Below are positions 52,770 through 61,417 of a stretch of 64,000 nt of DNA, piece by piece. Source of the stretch: JAOPZW01 sp963807305. GTDB lineage: Bacteria > Actinomycetota > Thermoleophilia > Solirubrobacterales > Solirubrobacteraceae. The notes below the pieces were generated by a model. The model was not told where the DNA came from. It did not search any database and worked only from the letters and a program-made list of their open reading frames with translations. The stretch covers positions 62,001-126,000 of the forward strand of contig CAWEBN010000014.1 in NCBI GenBank assembly GCA_963807305.1. Direction: 5' to 3'. The position numbers were made by a program, and so were the translations under genes. Each line of letters begins with the position of its first letter. Position 1 is the first letter of the stretch.

Positions 52770-53415
52770 GGGGACCCCCGCTGCTGGCCGACTGTCCGAC
52801 TCGTGTGAGCCGCGCGAAGACCACGATGCGACGAGCGGCGGAAAAGAGCGGATGACAGGCACTGAGCACGAGCCGATCATGGCCGACCCGGCGCAGGACC
52901 GAAAGGTCCGCGGGCTCGACTATCCGACGGTCTTCGACCGCGTAGCGGAACGTGCCGTACGGAAGGCGGACAGTGATCGCATCGCCGCGGCGCAGCGCGT
53001 CGAGGTGCCGGAACGGCGCGCCGTAGGTGGTGCGATGCCCCGCGATGGCCGTCGTGCCGTGCTGGCCGGGCAGCGGCGTGCCGGCGAGCAGGCCCGGGCC
53101 CTCGCGCAGGTCGGCGGGCGTGGTCCCGCGGACGACGACGGCGCGCAGCCCGATGCGCGCGATGCGCAGCTCGGCCAGCGCTTGGCCGTCGCGGCGCGAG
53201 CGTCCGAGCGCTCGCGCGTCGATCGCCAGCTGGGCCGAATCGGCCACATGACGGGGGGCCGCGAGCTCGAGCGCGTGCAGCTGCGCGGCGAGGTGCTGCT
53301 GGGCGCGACCGGCGCGCAGCGCGCTCAGCGGCTCCTGCCAGGCGAGCGTCGCCGCCGCGTCGGCCAGCACCAGCAGGCCCACCACGACGAGCGCGGTCCC
53401 CAGCGCGCGCCTCAT
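52762..53415 (-). CDS. Sortase-family transpeptidase
   Basis: The 217-residue protein has an N-terminal signal-anchor (residues 5-25), the sortase His in GTTAIAGHRTTYGAPF and the catalytic Cys-Arg in LVLSACHPLFSAARRIVVFAR. Sortases attach surface proteins to peptidoglycan or build pili; class E/D-like by general pattern. Its ATG overlaps the M28-like stop (ATGA). No LPxTG substrate is seen in the window. Confidence 0.85.
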   Translation of the reverse strand: MRRALGTALVVVGLLVLADAAATLAWQEPLSALRAGRAQQHLAAQLHALELAAPRHVADSAQLAIDARALGRSRRDGQALAELRIARIGLRAVVVRGTTPADLREGPGLLAGTPLPGQHGTTAIAGHRTTYGAPFRHLDALRRGDAITVRLPYGTFRYAVEDRRIVEPADLSVLRRVGHDRLVLSACHPLFSAARRIVVFARLTRVGQSASSGGPHV

Positions 53416-55187
53416 TGCCGCAGCGCGGACTCGGTGCCGCCGAGCGAGCCTGGCCCCGCGTAGCTGACCGGGCCGCGCACGGTGATCTGCGGGGTCTCGG
53501 GCGGCGTCACGCTCGAGCGGCTGCGCAGCGCCATGAGCAGCGCCGCGACCAGGCAGGTGAGCACCAGGCTCCAGATGACCCAGCCCACCGGCCCGACGAC
53601 GCCGCCGGCCACGAGCAGCACGCAGAACCAGCCGAAGTGGGCCGGCGAGAGGCCGAGCTGGCCCGCGATCGACAGGTCGACGAGCAGGAACGGCGCGGCG
53701 GCGACGGCCACGAGGCCGATGGCGAGGCCGCGCCGCAGGCGCACGTCGGGGGCCACGACGGCGAGCAGCGTGTGCGCACCCGGGACGAGCAGGGCCGCCG
53801 CGTAGGGGTTGCGCAGCCACAGCACGCCGGCCAGCGCGCACCAGGTGACGAGCAGTGCGGCGCCCGCGCCCTCGCCGCGGAAGGGGCCGGGGCGTGCCCC
53901 GGCCCTGCGCATAAGCGCCGGGCGCAGCGCGATCCAGCTCAGGAGCGCGACGAGGGCGATCGCCACCAGGGCCACGGTCCCGGCGGTCCCCACCGGTATC
54001 GCCCCAGCCGCCACGGGCTCGGGCGGCGTGGCCGGCAGCAGCCCGGTGACGCCCAGGAACCAGGCGAAGGCGAGCGCGAGGGCGATCGGCGCCGCGGCCG
54101 CGAGGATCCACCACAGCCAGGGTCCGACCGGCTCATGGCGGCGGCGCACGCGCGCGAAGCCGTCGACCGCGACGAGCATCGGCGCCAGCAGGAGGGCGGC
54201 CACGAGCAGGCGCACGGCCCACAGCGGCATCACCTTGCGCATCGTCACCAGCGCGTGGGTCGATCCGCCGAGCTCGAGCGTCGGCGTGTTGTCCAGGGCG
54301 GTGAGCGTGCGCAGGGCCGCGCGACCGAAGGCCTGCAGCCGGCCACGCAGGATCGGGTCGCCGGCCGCCGGCGGGCGCTCGCCGCCGACCGACATGAGCG
54401 CGGCCGGCAGGTCGCCGGCCACGAGCGGTCCCTGCTCGCCCAGCGTGACGGGGAAGGCGAGCCGCGCCCACTGCGAGGTCGCACGCGCGCCGCCCGGGTT
54501 GGTGCCCGCCTCCTTGCGCACGGCGGCCTCGACGGTGCGGCGCAGCTGCAGCGACCCGACGCCGTCGCCCGTCGACCAACCGGTCACGAACGGCCGGCGC
54601 ACCGTCGTCCCGGCGAGGTCGCCGAGCACGAGCACCGCCCCGGGGCTCCCGTTCAGGCGCTGGGCGAGATCGCGCGCGCCGCCCAGGCCGGCGCTGCCGC
54701 CGCTGGTCGAGACGAAGGTCACGGTGCGCTTCAGCCGCCCGTCGCGCGCCACACGCGCCAGCTCGAGCATCGCCGCGGTGCCCGACAGCTCCGCGCGGGC
54801 GCCGCGCCCGAGCGCGTCGCGGTGGGCCACCACCACGAGGCCCGGACCGGGCTGGCCGACCTGGCGCGCGATGACCGTGGTCAGGCGGCGCTTGCCGTCG
54901 GCGGTCTCGGCCTCGAAGGAGGGCGTGCTCACTTGATAGGAACCCATCGCGCGGAAGGTGGCGGCCAGCCTGGCGCCGAGTGCCGCATCGCCGCTGTCGC
55001 CCGCGCGGCGCGCCGGATAGGCACGGGCCCACGCGTCGAGATCGGCCTGGGCGCGCGACGCCGAGAAGGCGTCGGGCTGGAGCGTGGTCCCGATGGGGCG
55101 GGGACGATCGCTCAGCGAGAACGCGCCCACGATCAGCGCAAAGAGGATCGGGATGAGGGCTGCGCGGTAGATCCGCGGGTCGAGCAT
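53412..55187 (-). CDS. M28 peptidase-like membrane protein with degenerate active site
   Basis: The 591-residue protein has an N-terminal membrane anchor, an M28-like domain (about residues 45-300) and about eight C-terminal membrane segments. The first zinc motif AHRD remains, but the bridging-Asp site normally GAxDN reads GARAE and the catalytic Glu-Glu normally in FDAEELGL reads STSGGSAGL. Zinc binding and catalysis are therefore doubtful. It is co-transcribed with the sortase and FlgM-like genes. Confidence 0.78.
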   Translation of the reverse strand: MLDPRIYRAALIPILFALIVGAFSLSDRPRPIGTTLQPDAFSASRAQADLDAWARAYPARRAGDSGDAALGARLAATFRAMGSYQVSTPSFEAETADGKRRLTTVIARQVGQPGPGLVVVAHRDALGRGARAELSGTAAMLELARVARDGRLKRTVTFVSTSGGSAGLGGARDLAQRLNGSPGAVLVLGDLAGTTVRRPFVTGWSTGDGVGSLQLRRTVEAAVRKEAGTNPGGARATSQWARLAFPVTLGEQGPLVAGDLPAALMSVGGERPPAAGDPILRGRLQAFGRAALRTLTALDNTPTLELGGSTHALVTMRKVMPLWAVRLLVAALLLAPMLVAVDGFARVRRRHEPVGPWLWWILAAAAPIALALAFAWFLGVTGLLPATPPEPVAAGAIPVGTAGTVALVAIALVALLSWIALRPALMRRAGARPGPFRGEGAGAALLVTWCALAGVLWLRNPYAAALLVPGAHTLLAVVAPDVRLRRGLAIGLVAVAAAPFLLVDLSIAGQLGLSPAHFGWFCVLLVAGGVVGPVGWVIWSLVLTCLVAALLMALRSRSSVTPPETPQITVRGPVSYAGPGSLGGTESALRQ

Positions 55188-55212
55188 GCGAAATCCGCAG
55201 GGTAGCTGGGCG

Positions 55213-55218
55213 TACCCT
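55213..55218 (+). promoter_or_regulatory. -10 box TACCCT for the two-component operon
   Basis: TACCCT ends 13 bases before ATG 55232, in the 44-base gap between the divergent M28-like gene and the response regulator. Confidence 0.45.
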
Positions 55219-55231
55219 GTCCCGAGACCAC

Positions 55232-55942
55232 ATGCTCGAGCACACGCCCCGCATCCTCCTCGTCGACGACGAGCAGTCGATCCAGACGCTGCTCTCGTTC
55301 CCGCTGCGCAAGGACGGCTACGAGGTCGTGCAGGCCACCGACGGGCGCGAGGCGCTGGCCCGCTTCGGCGAGACGACCTTCGATCTCGTCGTGCTCGACG
55401 TCATGCTCCCCCGCATGGACGGGCTCGAGGTGTGCCGCCGCATGCGCGCGCGTTCCTCGGTGCCGATCATCATGCTCACGGCGAAGGCCGAGGAGATCGA
55501 CAAGGTCCTCGGCCTCGAGCTGGGAGCCGACGACTACATCACCAAGCCCTTCTCGCTGCGGGAGTTCCGCTCGCGGGTGAAGGCGGCGCTGCGGCGCGCG
55601 AGCATGGCCCGGCGCGAGCCGAGCGAGGGCGAGGAGCCGCTGGAGGTCCACGAGCTGCGCATCGACCCGGCCAAGCGGGCCGTCGAGGTCCGCGGCGCGC
55701 TGGTGCAGACGACCTACGTCGAGTTCGAGATCCTCGTCGCCTTGGCCACGAGCCCCGGGCGCGTGTGGACGCGCGACATGCTCCTCACGCGCATCTGGGG
55801 CGACAGCGCCTACCGCGACCCCCGCACGATCGACGTGCACATCCGGCACCTGCGCGAGAAGCTCGAGAGCGACGCGAAGGATCCGGAGTACCTCTTCACC
55901 GTGCGCGGGGTGGGCTACCGCTTCCGCGATACGGAGACTTAG
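55232..55942 (+). CDS. OmpR/PhoB-family response regulator
   Basis: The 236-residue regulator has a receiver domain (LLVDDEQS acidic pocket, phospho-Asp in LVVLDVMLPRMDG, switch Thr in MLTAK, Lys in YITKPF) and a winged-helix DNA-binding domain (YVEFEILVAL, RTIDVHIRHLREKL, FTVRGVGYRF). The kinase follows with no gap in the same frame. Confidence 0.95.
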   Translation: MLEHTPRILLVDDEQSIQTLLSFPLRKDGYEVVQATDGREALARFGETTFDLVVLDVMLPRMDGLEVCRRMRARSSVPIIMLTAKAEEIDKVLGLELGADDYITKPFSLREFRSRVKAALRRASMARREPSEGEEPLEVHELRIDPAKRAVEVRGALVQTTYVEFEILVALATSPGRVWTRDMLLTRIWGDSAYRDPRTIDVHIRHLREKLESDAKDPEYLFTVRGVGYRFRDTET

Positions 55943-57352
55943 CTGCGCTCGCTCACCAACCGCCTCGCGCTGCTGTTCTTCGCCATCACGTTGGTGGTGA
56001 TCGCCGGCGTCTACCTCGGGGTCACCTCCGGCCTGCAGACCGGCGTGCGCGCGAAGAAGCTCGACACGCTGACCAACGTCGCGCGCCAGTACTCGAACCC
56101 GATCACCGACGCGCTCAACCGGTCGCTCGACCGCAAGGTGCTCGACGCCCGGGTGCGCCAGGCGGCCGACGCCTCGGGCGCACGCGTCACGCTGCTGGGG
56201 CTCACGCGCGGGACCCAGGGCCTGGAGACCTACGTCGCCTCGGACTCGACCGCCCAGCGCGAGATCGGCGACCTGCAGTTCGACGTCGCGCTCGAGGCCG
56301 CGCGCACGCGGCGGGTGGCCCGCGCCACCGAGGCGGGCAACATCGGCCGCGTCGCCGAGGCGGCGCTGCCGCTGTGGCTGACCGCGCCGGGGAAGAAGAA
56401 GCCCGGCGTCTACTACGTCGCCGTCTACTCGGCGCCGCTGGAGGACGTCGACGCCACCGTCTCGCTCATCCGCGAGCGCGTCCTGGTCGCCGGCGGGCTC
56501 GCGCTGCTCGGCGCGCTGCTGGCCGGCTACCTGCTGGCGCGGGCGTTCAGCCGCCGCGTCCGGCGCATGGAGAACGCCGCCCGCCGGGTCGCCCAGGGCG
56601 ACTTCGGCGCGCGCTTCGAGTCGGGCGCCCGCGACGAGCTCGGTCAGCTCGCGCGCACGCTGGACGCGATGCAGCGCCAGCTCGCCGAGCTCGAAACCGC
56701 GCGGCGGCGCTTCATCGCCACCGCCTCGCACGAGCTGCGCACGCCGATCTTCTCGCTCAGCGGGTTCCTGGAGCTGCTCGAGGACGAGGAGCTCGACGAG
56801 GAGACACGGGCGGCCTTCCTGCACCAGCTGCGCCAGCAGGTCGACCGTCTGGGCAAGCTGGCGACCGAGCTGCTGGACCTCTCGCGCCTGGAGGCCGGCT
56901 CGCTCGAGCTGCGCCCCGAGCCGACCGACATAGGCGACCTGGCCAAGACGGTGGCCGCGGAGTTCACCCCCGCGCTCGCCACCCACGAGTCGCATCTGGA
57001 GCTCCGGCTGACCGGCGGGCAGGTAGAGGCCTTGTGCGATCCTGAGCGCGTCGCCCAGATCATGCGCATCCTCATCGACAACGCCCTCAACCACACCCCC
57101 GCCGGCACCGACGTCGTCCTCGCCGCGACGCGCCGCAACGGGCGCGCGCGCCTGACGGTGACCGACTTCGGGACCGGGATCAGGCGGGGCGACCTCGAGC
57201 GCGTCTTCGAGCCCTTCTTCACCTCCGACGACGCCCAGGGCTCCGGGCTCGGCCTGGCCATCGCCCATGAGCTGGCCGACCGGATGGAGGGCGACCTCAC
57301 CGCCGAGAGCGTGCCAGGGCGCACGACCTTCGCCCTGGAGCTGCCGCTGTGA
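55943..57352 (+). CDS. Sensor histidine kinase, probable CTG start
   Basis: About 469 residues: membrane segment at about 9-28, extracellular sensor region, second segment at about 172-192, HAMP, HisKA with IATASHELRTPIFSL (phospho-His) and HATPase with NALNHTP, DFGTGI and GSGLGLAI. The first in-frame codon after the regulator's TAG is CTG 55943, with GGAG 7 bases before it; TTG 55991 would remove half of the first membrane segment. It should phosphorylate the adjacent regulator. Confidence 0.88.
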   Translation: MRSLTNRLALLFFAITLVVIAGVYLGVTSGLQTGVRAKKLDTLTNVARQYSNPITDALNRSLDRKVLDARVRQAADASGARVTLLGLTRGTQGLETYVASDSTAQREIGDLQFDVALEAARTRRVARATEAGNIGRVAEAALPLWLTAPGKKKPGVYYVAVYSAPLEDVDATVSLIRERVLVAGGLALLGALLAGYLLARAFSRRVRRMENAARRVAQGDFGARFESGARDELGQLARTLDAMQRQLAELETARRRFIATASHELRTPIFSLSGFLELLEDEELDEETRAAFLHQLRQQVDRLGKLATELLDLSRLEAGSLELRPEPTDIGDLAKTVAAEFTPALATHESHLELRLTGGQVEALCDPERVAQIMRILIDNALNHTPAGTDVVLAATRRNGRARLTVTDFGTGIRRGDLERVFEPFFTSDDAQGSGLGLAIAHELADRMEGDLTAESVPGRTTFALELPL

Positions 57353-58500
57353 AGCGCCGCGCGGCGGGCGGCCTCGCGGCCGCGGCGCTGCTGGCTGCCG
57401 GCTGCGGGGGGCAGACCAGGACGAACACGCTGCACAGCACGACCACGAAGGTCGAGGTGCTCCAGCAGGCGGGCGAGGGCAGCAGCGGCTTCGACCCGCG
57501 CGGCATCTACGAGCGCGAGTCGCCCGGCGTGGTGACGGTCATCTCGACCGGCCTGGCCGAGCCCGGCAACAGCAACGCGGCCGGCCTGGGCTCGGGCTTC
57601 GTGCTCACGGGCGACGGCGAGATCGCCACCAACGCGCACGTCGTCACCAGCGGCGAGGGGCCCGACATCCGCAGGGCGTCGAAGGTCTTCGTGCGCTTCG
57701 CCGACGGCAACCAGGTGGCGGCCGAGGTCAAGGGCTTCGACCCCTTCGCCGACGTCGCGCTGCTGAAGATCGACCCCAGCGGGCTGACGCTGCGCCCGCT
57801 GCCGCTGGGCTCGACGAAGGACCTGCACGTCGGGGCGCCGGTGGCCGCCATCGGCAGCCCCTTCGGCGAGGAGCAGTCGCTCTCGGTCGGCGTCATCTCC
57901 GCGCTGGACCGCTCGATCCAGTCGCTCACCGGCTTCGACACCACCGGAGCCATCCAGACCGACGCGGCGATCAACCACGGCAACTCCGGCGGCCCGCTGC
58001 TCGACGGGCGCGGACGCGTGCTGGGCATCAACGCCCAGATCCAGACCTCCACCGGCGACGGCTCGGGCGTCGGCTTCGCCGTGCCGGCCGACACCGTCCG
58101 GCGCTCGCTGCGCCAGCTGCGCCGCGACGGGCGCGCGCGCTACGCCTACCTCGGGGTGGCGAGCGTCGCCGTCTACCCGCAGCTCGCCGCGCGCTTCGGC
58201 CTGCCGGTGCAGTCGGGGGCCTGGATCCAGGACGTGAGCGCCGGCGGGCCGGCCGCGCAGGCCCACCTGAAGCCCGGCAGCGACATCAAGCGCTTCCAGG
58301 AGCGCTCCTTCCGCACGGGCGGCGATGTCGTGACCGCGGTCCAGGGTCATCACGTCCACGCGGAGAGCGATCTCGCCAAGGCCCTGCTCGACTTCGAGCC
58401 GGGCGACACCGTGGCCCTCGACGTCCGGCGCGGCAACGAGCGCCGGCAGGTACGCGTGAAGCTGGGCGAGCGGCCGCTCGACGCGCCGCGCAGCGGCTGA
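57349..58500 (+). CDS. HtrA/DegP-type serine protease with PDZ domain, lipoprotein
   Basis: The 383-residue protein has a lipoprotein signal ending LLAAGC (Cys about residue 19), a trypsin-like domain with TNAHVV (His), FADVALLKI (Asp) and HGNSGGPL (Ser), and a C-terminal PDZ domain (about residues 265-375). It degrades misfolded envelope proteins. GTG start overlaps the kinase stop, suggesting it is an effector of this two-component system. Confidence 0.9.
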   Translation: MKRRAAGGLAAAALLAAGCGGQTRTNTLHSTTTKVEVLQQAGEGSSGFDPRGIYERESPGVVTVISTGLAEPGNSNAAGLGSGFVLTGDGEIATNAHVVTSGEGPDIRRASKVFVRFADGNQVAAEVKGFDPFADVALLKIDPSGLTLRPLPLGSTKDLHVGAPVAAIGSPFGEEQSLSVGVISALDRSIQSLTGFDTTGAIQTDAAINHGNSGGPLLDGRGRVLGINAQIQTSTGDGSGVGFAVPADTVRRSLRQLRRDGRARYAYLGVASVAVYPQLAARFGLPVQSGAWIQDVSAGGPAAQAHLKPGSDIKRFQERSFRTGGDVVTAVQGHHVHAESDLAKALLDFEPGDTVALDVRRGNERRQVRVKLGERPLDAPRSG

Positions 58501-58506
58501 CGCAGC

Positions 58507-58512
58507 TACTCT
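58507..58512 (+). promoter_or_regulatory. -10 box TACTCT for treT
   Basis: TACTCT ends 7 bases before GTG 58520. Confidence 0.5.
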
Positions 58513-58519
58513 CCCGCGC

Positions 58520-59758
58520 GTGCTCCAGCCGGTCGCCGTCGGATCGAAGACCCTCGCGGACTACACGCACATCGTCGGGCGCGACCTCGTCGAGGAGATC
58601 CGCGAGCTCGCCGAGCCCCTGAAGGGGTCGCGTGTGGTGCACGTCTCGGCCACCGCGTTCGGCGGCGGCGTGAGCGAGATCCTCTACACGCTCGTGCCGC
58701 TCATGAAGGACGTCGGCCTCGACGTCGAGTGGCAGGTCATCTACGGCCGCGAGGAGTTCTTCAACGCGACCAAGCTGATGCACAACGCGCTCCAGGGCGC
58801 GCCCGAGGACCTCAGCGACGAGCAGTGGGACACCTGGCGGCGCTACAACGAGATGAACGCGCGCGAGCTCGTCGGCGGCTGGGACGTGGCGCTCATCCAC
58901 GACCCGCAGCCCGCGGCGCTGCACACGCTCGTGCCCGAGAAGGCGCGCGGCTGGTGCTGGCGCTGCCACATCGACATGTCCTCGCCCAACCCGGACACGA
59001 TGGGCAAGCTGCTGCCCTACATCGCGACCTACCCGCAGTCGCTCTTCCACGTCCGCGACTACGTGCCCGTGGGGATGGGCGGCAAGATCAACATCGTGCC
59101 GCCGGCCATCGACCCGCTGGCGCCCAAGAACATGGCGCTGTCGCCCGAGGACGCCGCCTACGTGTGCGAGCAGTTCGGCATCGACGTCGATCGGCCGCTG
59201 ATGACCCAGGTGTCGCGCTTCGATCCTTGGAAGGATCCGCTGGGCGTGATCGACGCCTACCGGATCGTCAAGGAGAACGTCCCGTCGGTCCAGCTCGCCC
59301 TGGTCGGCTCGATGGCCTCCGACGACCCCGAGGGCTGGGACTTCTTCAACGCCACCATCGCGCACGCCGACGGCGACCCGGACGTCCACATCCTCAACAA
59401 CTTCAACAACGTCGGCTCGATCGAGGTCAACGCCTTCCAGTCACAGTCCGACGTGCTGATCCAGAAGTCGACGCGGGAGGGCTTCGGCCTCACCGTGACC
59501 GAGGCCATCTGGAAGGGACGTCCCTTCATCGGCGGCAACGTCGGCGGCATCCCGCTGCAGATCGAGAACGGCGTCAGCGGCTACCTCGTCGACAGCGTCG
59601 ACGCGTGCGCGGCCCGCACGCTCGACATCCTCAAGGACCCCGCGCTGGGCAAGGCCCTCGGCCGGCGCGGCAAGGAGCACGTCCGCAAGCACTTCCTCAC
59701 GCCGCGCTACCTGCGCGACTACCTGAAGATCTTCACGGAGCTTCTGGAAGGGGCCTAG
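58520..59758 (+). CDS. treT: Trehalose glycosyltransferring synthase-type GT4 enzyme (TreT)
   Basis: The 412-residue GT4 enzyme has VVHVSATAFGGGVSEIL, LIHDPQPAAL, WRCHIDMSSPN and the donor-site QKSTREGFGLTVTEAIWKG. Length and motifs match TreT/trehalose synthase, which joins NDP-glucose and glucose to trehalose in one step. It directly precedes an OtsA homologue, so the cell may have two trehalose routes. Confidence 0.85.
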   Translation: MLQPVAVGSKTLADYTHIVGRDLVEEIRELAEPLKGSRVVHVSATAFGGGVSEILYTLVPLMKDVGLDVEWQVIYGREEFFNATKLMHNALQGAPEDLSDEQWDTWRRYNEMNARELVGGWDVALIHDPQPAALHTLVPEKARGWCWRCHIDMSSPNPDTMGKLLPYIATYPQSLFHVRDYVPVGMGGKINIVPPAIDPLAPKNMALSPEDAAYVCEQFGIDVDRPLMTQVSRFDPWKDPLGVIDAYRIVKENVPSVQLALVGSMASDDPEGWDFFNATIAHADGDPDVHILNNFNNVGSIEVNAFQSQSDVLIQKSTREGFGLTVTEAIWKGRPFIGGNVGGIPLQIENGVSGYLVDSVDACAARTLDILKDPALGKALGRRGKEHVRKHFLTPRYLRDYLKIFTELLEGA

Positions 59759-59761
59759 GGT
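59756..59761 (+). promoter_or_regulatory. -10 box TAGGGT for otsA
   Basis: TAGGGT ends 7 bases before ATG 59769 and overlaps the treT stop codon. Confidence 0.45.
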
Positions 59762-59768
59762 GTAGGGG

Positions 59769-61241
59769 ATGCCCGATTCGCGCGGACCGCTCGTCCTGGT
59801 CTCCAACCGGGGTCCGGTGACCTTCCAGGACGACGGGGACGTCAAGCGCGGGACGGGCGGGCTGGTCACGGCCCTGACGGGCCTGGCGTCGCACCGCGAC
59901 GCGGTGTGGATCGCGTCGGCGCTGACCGACGGTGACGCGCGCAAGGCCCACGATGCCGAGGGCAAGGCGTTCAGCGTGCGCTCGCCCGCCGGCGGCGAGT
60001 ACCAGGTGCGCCTGGTCGTGAGCGACCCCGACGCCTACGACCGCTTCTACAACATCTTCGCGAACCCGATGCTGTGGTTCATCCAGCACTACCTCTGGGA
60101 CCTGTCGAACGCCCCGGACGTGCGGCGCAACGAGGTGGAGGCCTTCGAGTACGGCTACAACGTCGTCAACGAGGACCTCGCCACCGCCGTGATCGAGGAG
60201 ATCGAGGGTGACGACGAGCCGGTGGTGATGGTCCACGACTACCACCTCTACACGCTGCCCGCGCTCGTGCGCCATGCGCGCCCCGACGTCTTCCTGCACC
60301 ACTTCGTCCACATCCCGTGGACGCAGAGCGACGCCTGGCGCGTGCTGCCGCAGAAGATCCGCGAGGAGCTCTATTGCGGCCTGCTGTCCAACGACATCAT
60401 CGGCTTCCACACCTCCTCGTACCGGCGCAACTTCCTGCAGTGCTGCCGCGACCTCATGGACCTCGACGTCGACTTCGAGGCCGGCGTCGTGAAGTTCGAT
60501 GGGCGCGAGGTGTGGGTGCGCAACTACCCGCTGCCGATCGACGCCAAGGCGCTCTTCAACGTCGCCGCGTCGGACGGCGTGGCGCAGCAGGAGGAGGAGC
60601 TGCTGCGCCGCCGGCGCGACCATCTGATCCTGCGTGTCGATCGCGCGGACCTGTCGAAGAACGTCCTGCGCGGCTTCTCGTCGTTCGACCTGTTCCTCGA
60701 GCAGCACCCGGAGTTCCGCGAGCGCGTGACCTTCATCGCACAGCTCATGCCTTCGCGTACGGACGTCCCGGAGTACGCCGAGTACCTCGAGCGCATCGAG
60801 GCGCTGGTGGCGGTCGTCAACCACCGCCACGGCACACCCGACTGGATGCCGATCCAGCTCAAGCTCCGCGACGACCTCGAGGAGGCCGTCGCCGCCTACA
60901 AGCACTACGACGTGCTGCTCGTCAACGCCATGTTCGACGGGATGAACCTCGTGGCCAAGGAGGGTCCCATGGTCAACGAGCGCGACGGCGTCTCGATCCT
61001 GTCGGAGAACACCGGCGCGCACGAGGAGCTCGGCGAGCACGCCCTGAGCGTCAACCCGTTCGACATCCAGGCGCTGGCGGACTCGATCCACGCGGCGCTG
61101 ACGATGGAGCCGTCGGAGCGCGGGCGCCGCCTGCGCGGGCTCAAGGACATCGTCACGGCCCGCGATCCGGGCGACTGGATCGACGAGCAGCTCGACGACA
61201 TCCGCGCCAAGGCGGCGCAGACGGCGGCGGAGCGCTCGTAG
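59769..61241 (+). CDS. otsA: Alpha,alpha-trehalose-phosphate synthase (OtsA, GT20)
   Basis: The 490-residue enzyme has LVSNRGPV at the N-terminus, MVHDYHLYTLP, HIPWTQSDAWRVLP, LSKNVLRGFSSF and DGMNLVAKE, all GT20 active-site regions. It makes trehalose 6-phosphate from UDP- or GDP-glucose and glucose 6-phosphate. No OtsB phosphatase is adjacent. It contributes to osmotic and desiccation tolerance. Confidence 0.93.
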   Translation: MPDSRGPLVLVSNRGPVTFQDDGDVKRGTGGLVTALTGLASHRDAVWIASALTDGDARKAHDAEGKAFSVRSPAGGEYQVRLVVSDPDAYDRFYNIFANPMLWFIQHYLWDLSNAPDVRRNEVEAFEYGYNVVNEDLATAVIEEIEGDDEPVVMVHDYHLYTLPALVRHARPDVFLHHFVHIPWTQSDAWRVLPQKIREELYCGLLSNDIIGFHTSSYRRNFLQCCRDLMDLDVDFEAGVVKFDGREVWVRNYPLPIDAKALFNVAASDGVAQQEEELLRRRRDHLILRVDRADLSKNVLRGFSSFDLFLEQHPEFRERVTFIAQLMPSRTDVPEYAEYLERIEALVAVVNHRHGTPDWMPIQLKLRDDLEEAVAAYKHYDVLLVNAMFDGMNLVAKEGPMVNERDGVSILSENTGAHEELGEHALSVNPFDIQALADSIHAALTMEPSERGRRLRGLKDIVTARDPGDWIDEQLDDIRAKAAQTAAERS

Positions 61242-61375
61242 GTTCTCTGGTCGCGGTTCGCGGTTCTCCGCGGTCCGCGGGCGCTGCGGTGCCGCGGGCG
61301 CTGCGGTGCCGCGGGGCGAGGCATCGAGGGAACGGGCCGCTGCGTGCGCGCAGGCCGGCTGTGCTGCCGGGGGTC

Positions 61376-61398
61376 GTCCTGCCACCCAAGGGCAGGAC
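61376..61398. terminator. Hairpin between otsA and the convergent R/E/A-rich gene
   Basis: GTCCTGCC and GGCAGGAC pair over 8 bases with a 7-base loop, midway between the two converging gene ends. It lacks a T-run on either side. Just before it, two GC-rich direct repeats (about 61271-61315) occur with no clear function. Confidence 0.5.
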
Positions 61399-61417
61399 AG
61401 CTCCACGCCTAGCACCC

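Noticed and set aside
55940..55942. TAG as a programmed read-through codon joining regulator and kinase
   Set aside because: Less economical than initiation at CTG 55943 with GGAG upstream; kept as an alternative in the findings only.
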